The position numbers were made by a program, and so were the translations under genes. This document shows, piece by piece, positions 61,852 to 61,964 of a DNA stretch of 61,964 nt. The notes below the pieces were generated by a model. It was given only the letters and a program-made list of their open reading frames with translations. It made no database searches and was not told the DNA's origin. The stretch comes from Myxococcus virescens (GTDB lineage: Bacteria; Myxococcota; Myxococcia; Myxococcales; Myxococcaceae), in the NCBI RefSeq assembly GCF_900101905.1, contig NZ_FNAJ01000026.1, forward strand, positions 1 to 61,964. The letters are read 5' to 3'. Position 1 is the first letter of the stretch, and each line of letters starts with the position of its first letter.

Positions 61852-61964
61852 CTCATTGAAATCCCGAATAGAATCATGGAGTTGGGTGAGTGGGCATAAG
61901 GAACGGCGAGGCGCTTTCGTGGCCCCGCGGGCCGGTTCGCGAAGTTCGGCCGGATTCCGTAGTC
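61852..61964 (+). promoter_or_regulatory. Probable CRISPR leader (array beyond the window)
   Basis: In type I-C loci the array usually follows cas2. This 113-bp non-coding stretch has an AT-richer part (61853-61905) and then GC-rich sequence up to the window end. No repeat-spacer pattern is visible inside the window. The last three bases are gtc, which is how many I-C repeats begin, but three bases prove nothing. Leader identity is inferred from position. Confidence 0.45.

Noticed and set aside
61807..61964. CRISPR array at the end of the window
   Set aside because: No repeated unit occurs in this stretch; the final gtc is too short to count.

Overview
The window is high-GC DNA with strongly GC-biased third codon positions. 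It carries a MYXO-CTERM sorting signal, many outer-membrane lipoproteins and numerous orphan signalling proteins. Together these point to a Myxococcus-type delta-proteobacterium (Myxococcota, Cystobacterineae). I see about 57 credible protein genes or gene remnants, one partial insertion sequence, one complete type I-C CRISPR-Cas gene set, and no rRNA or tRNA. All functions are read from motifs and family memory; no searches were run.

Region by region. 1-0.8 kb: the right end of an IS3-family element abutting a 5'-truncated FG-GAP/VCBS repeat gene. 1-9 kb: housekeeping and accessory enzymes (membrane metallophosphoesterase, thioesterase plus methyltransferase pair, nitroreductase divergent from an HxlR regulator, Mpo1/DUF962 protein, methyltransferase with an unusual SAM-binding region, YebC-family protein, MsrA). 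9.8-17.5 kb: a histidine kinase with GAF and PAS domains, ornithine cyclodeaminase-like protein plus UMF1-type transporter, small conserved proteins, an NmrA-like oxidoreductase, a coiled-coil protein and a DUF2203 protein. 17.5-21 kb: an AT-richer lipoprotein flanked by a duplicated sequence, a degenerate zinc-protease-like protein with N-terminal repeats, a short endonuclease V and its partner. 21.1-25.0 kb: a tightly overlapping four-gene operon for cell-surface proteins (MYXO-CTERM beta-propeller, lipoprotein, YVTN-propeller lipoprotein, di-heme cytochrome c lipoprotein). 25-29 kb: aldo/keto reductase and two cyclic-nucleotide-binding-domain proteins. 28.9-33 kb: a VolA/Pla-1-like lipase lipoprotein with a FadL porin, probably a lipid-scavenging pair. 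33-41 kb: OmpA-like protein, MobA-like nucleotidyltransferase, two paralogous exported proteins on either side of a single-domain response regulator, and a Cys-rich exported protein. 41-46 kb: HAD hydrolase and the ATP synthase genes atpA and atpH, separated by a histidine-kinase-like gene that has lost its phospho-acceptor His. 46-53.7 kb: Hsp70, REC-REC-PilZ protein, beta-propeller lipoprotein, MATE transporter and esterase. 54.2-61.8 kb: cas3-cas5c-cas8c-cas7-cas4-cas1-cas2, ending in what is probably the CRISPR leader; the array itself would lie just past the window.

The least described candidates are the MYXO-CTERM/di-heme cytochrome operon (21.1-25.0 kb), the paralogue-response regulator-paralogue island (36-38.5 kb) and the pseudo-kinase between atpH and atpA. 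The CRISPR-Cas locus is a complete but familiar type I-C system. Start codons were revised wherever the longest open frame ran into an antisense shadow; the reasons are given per gene.
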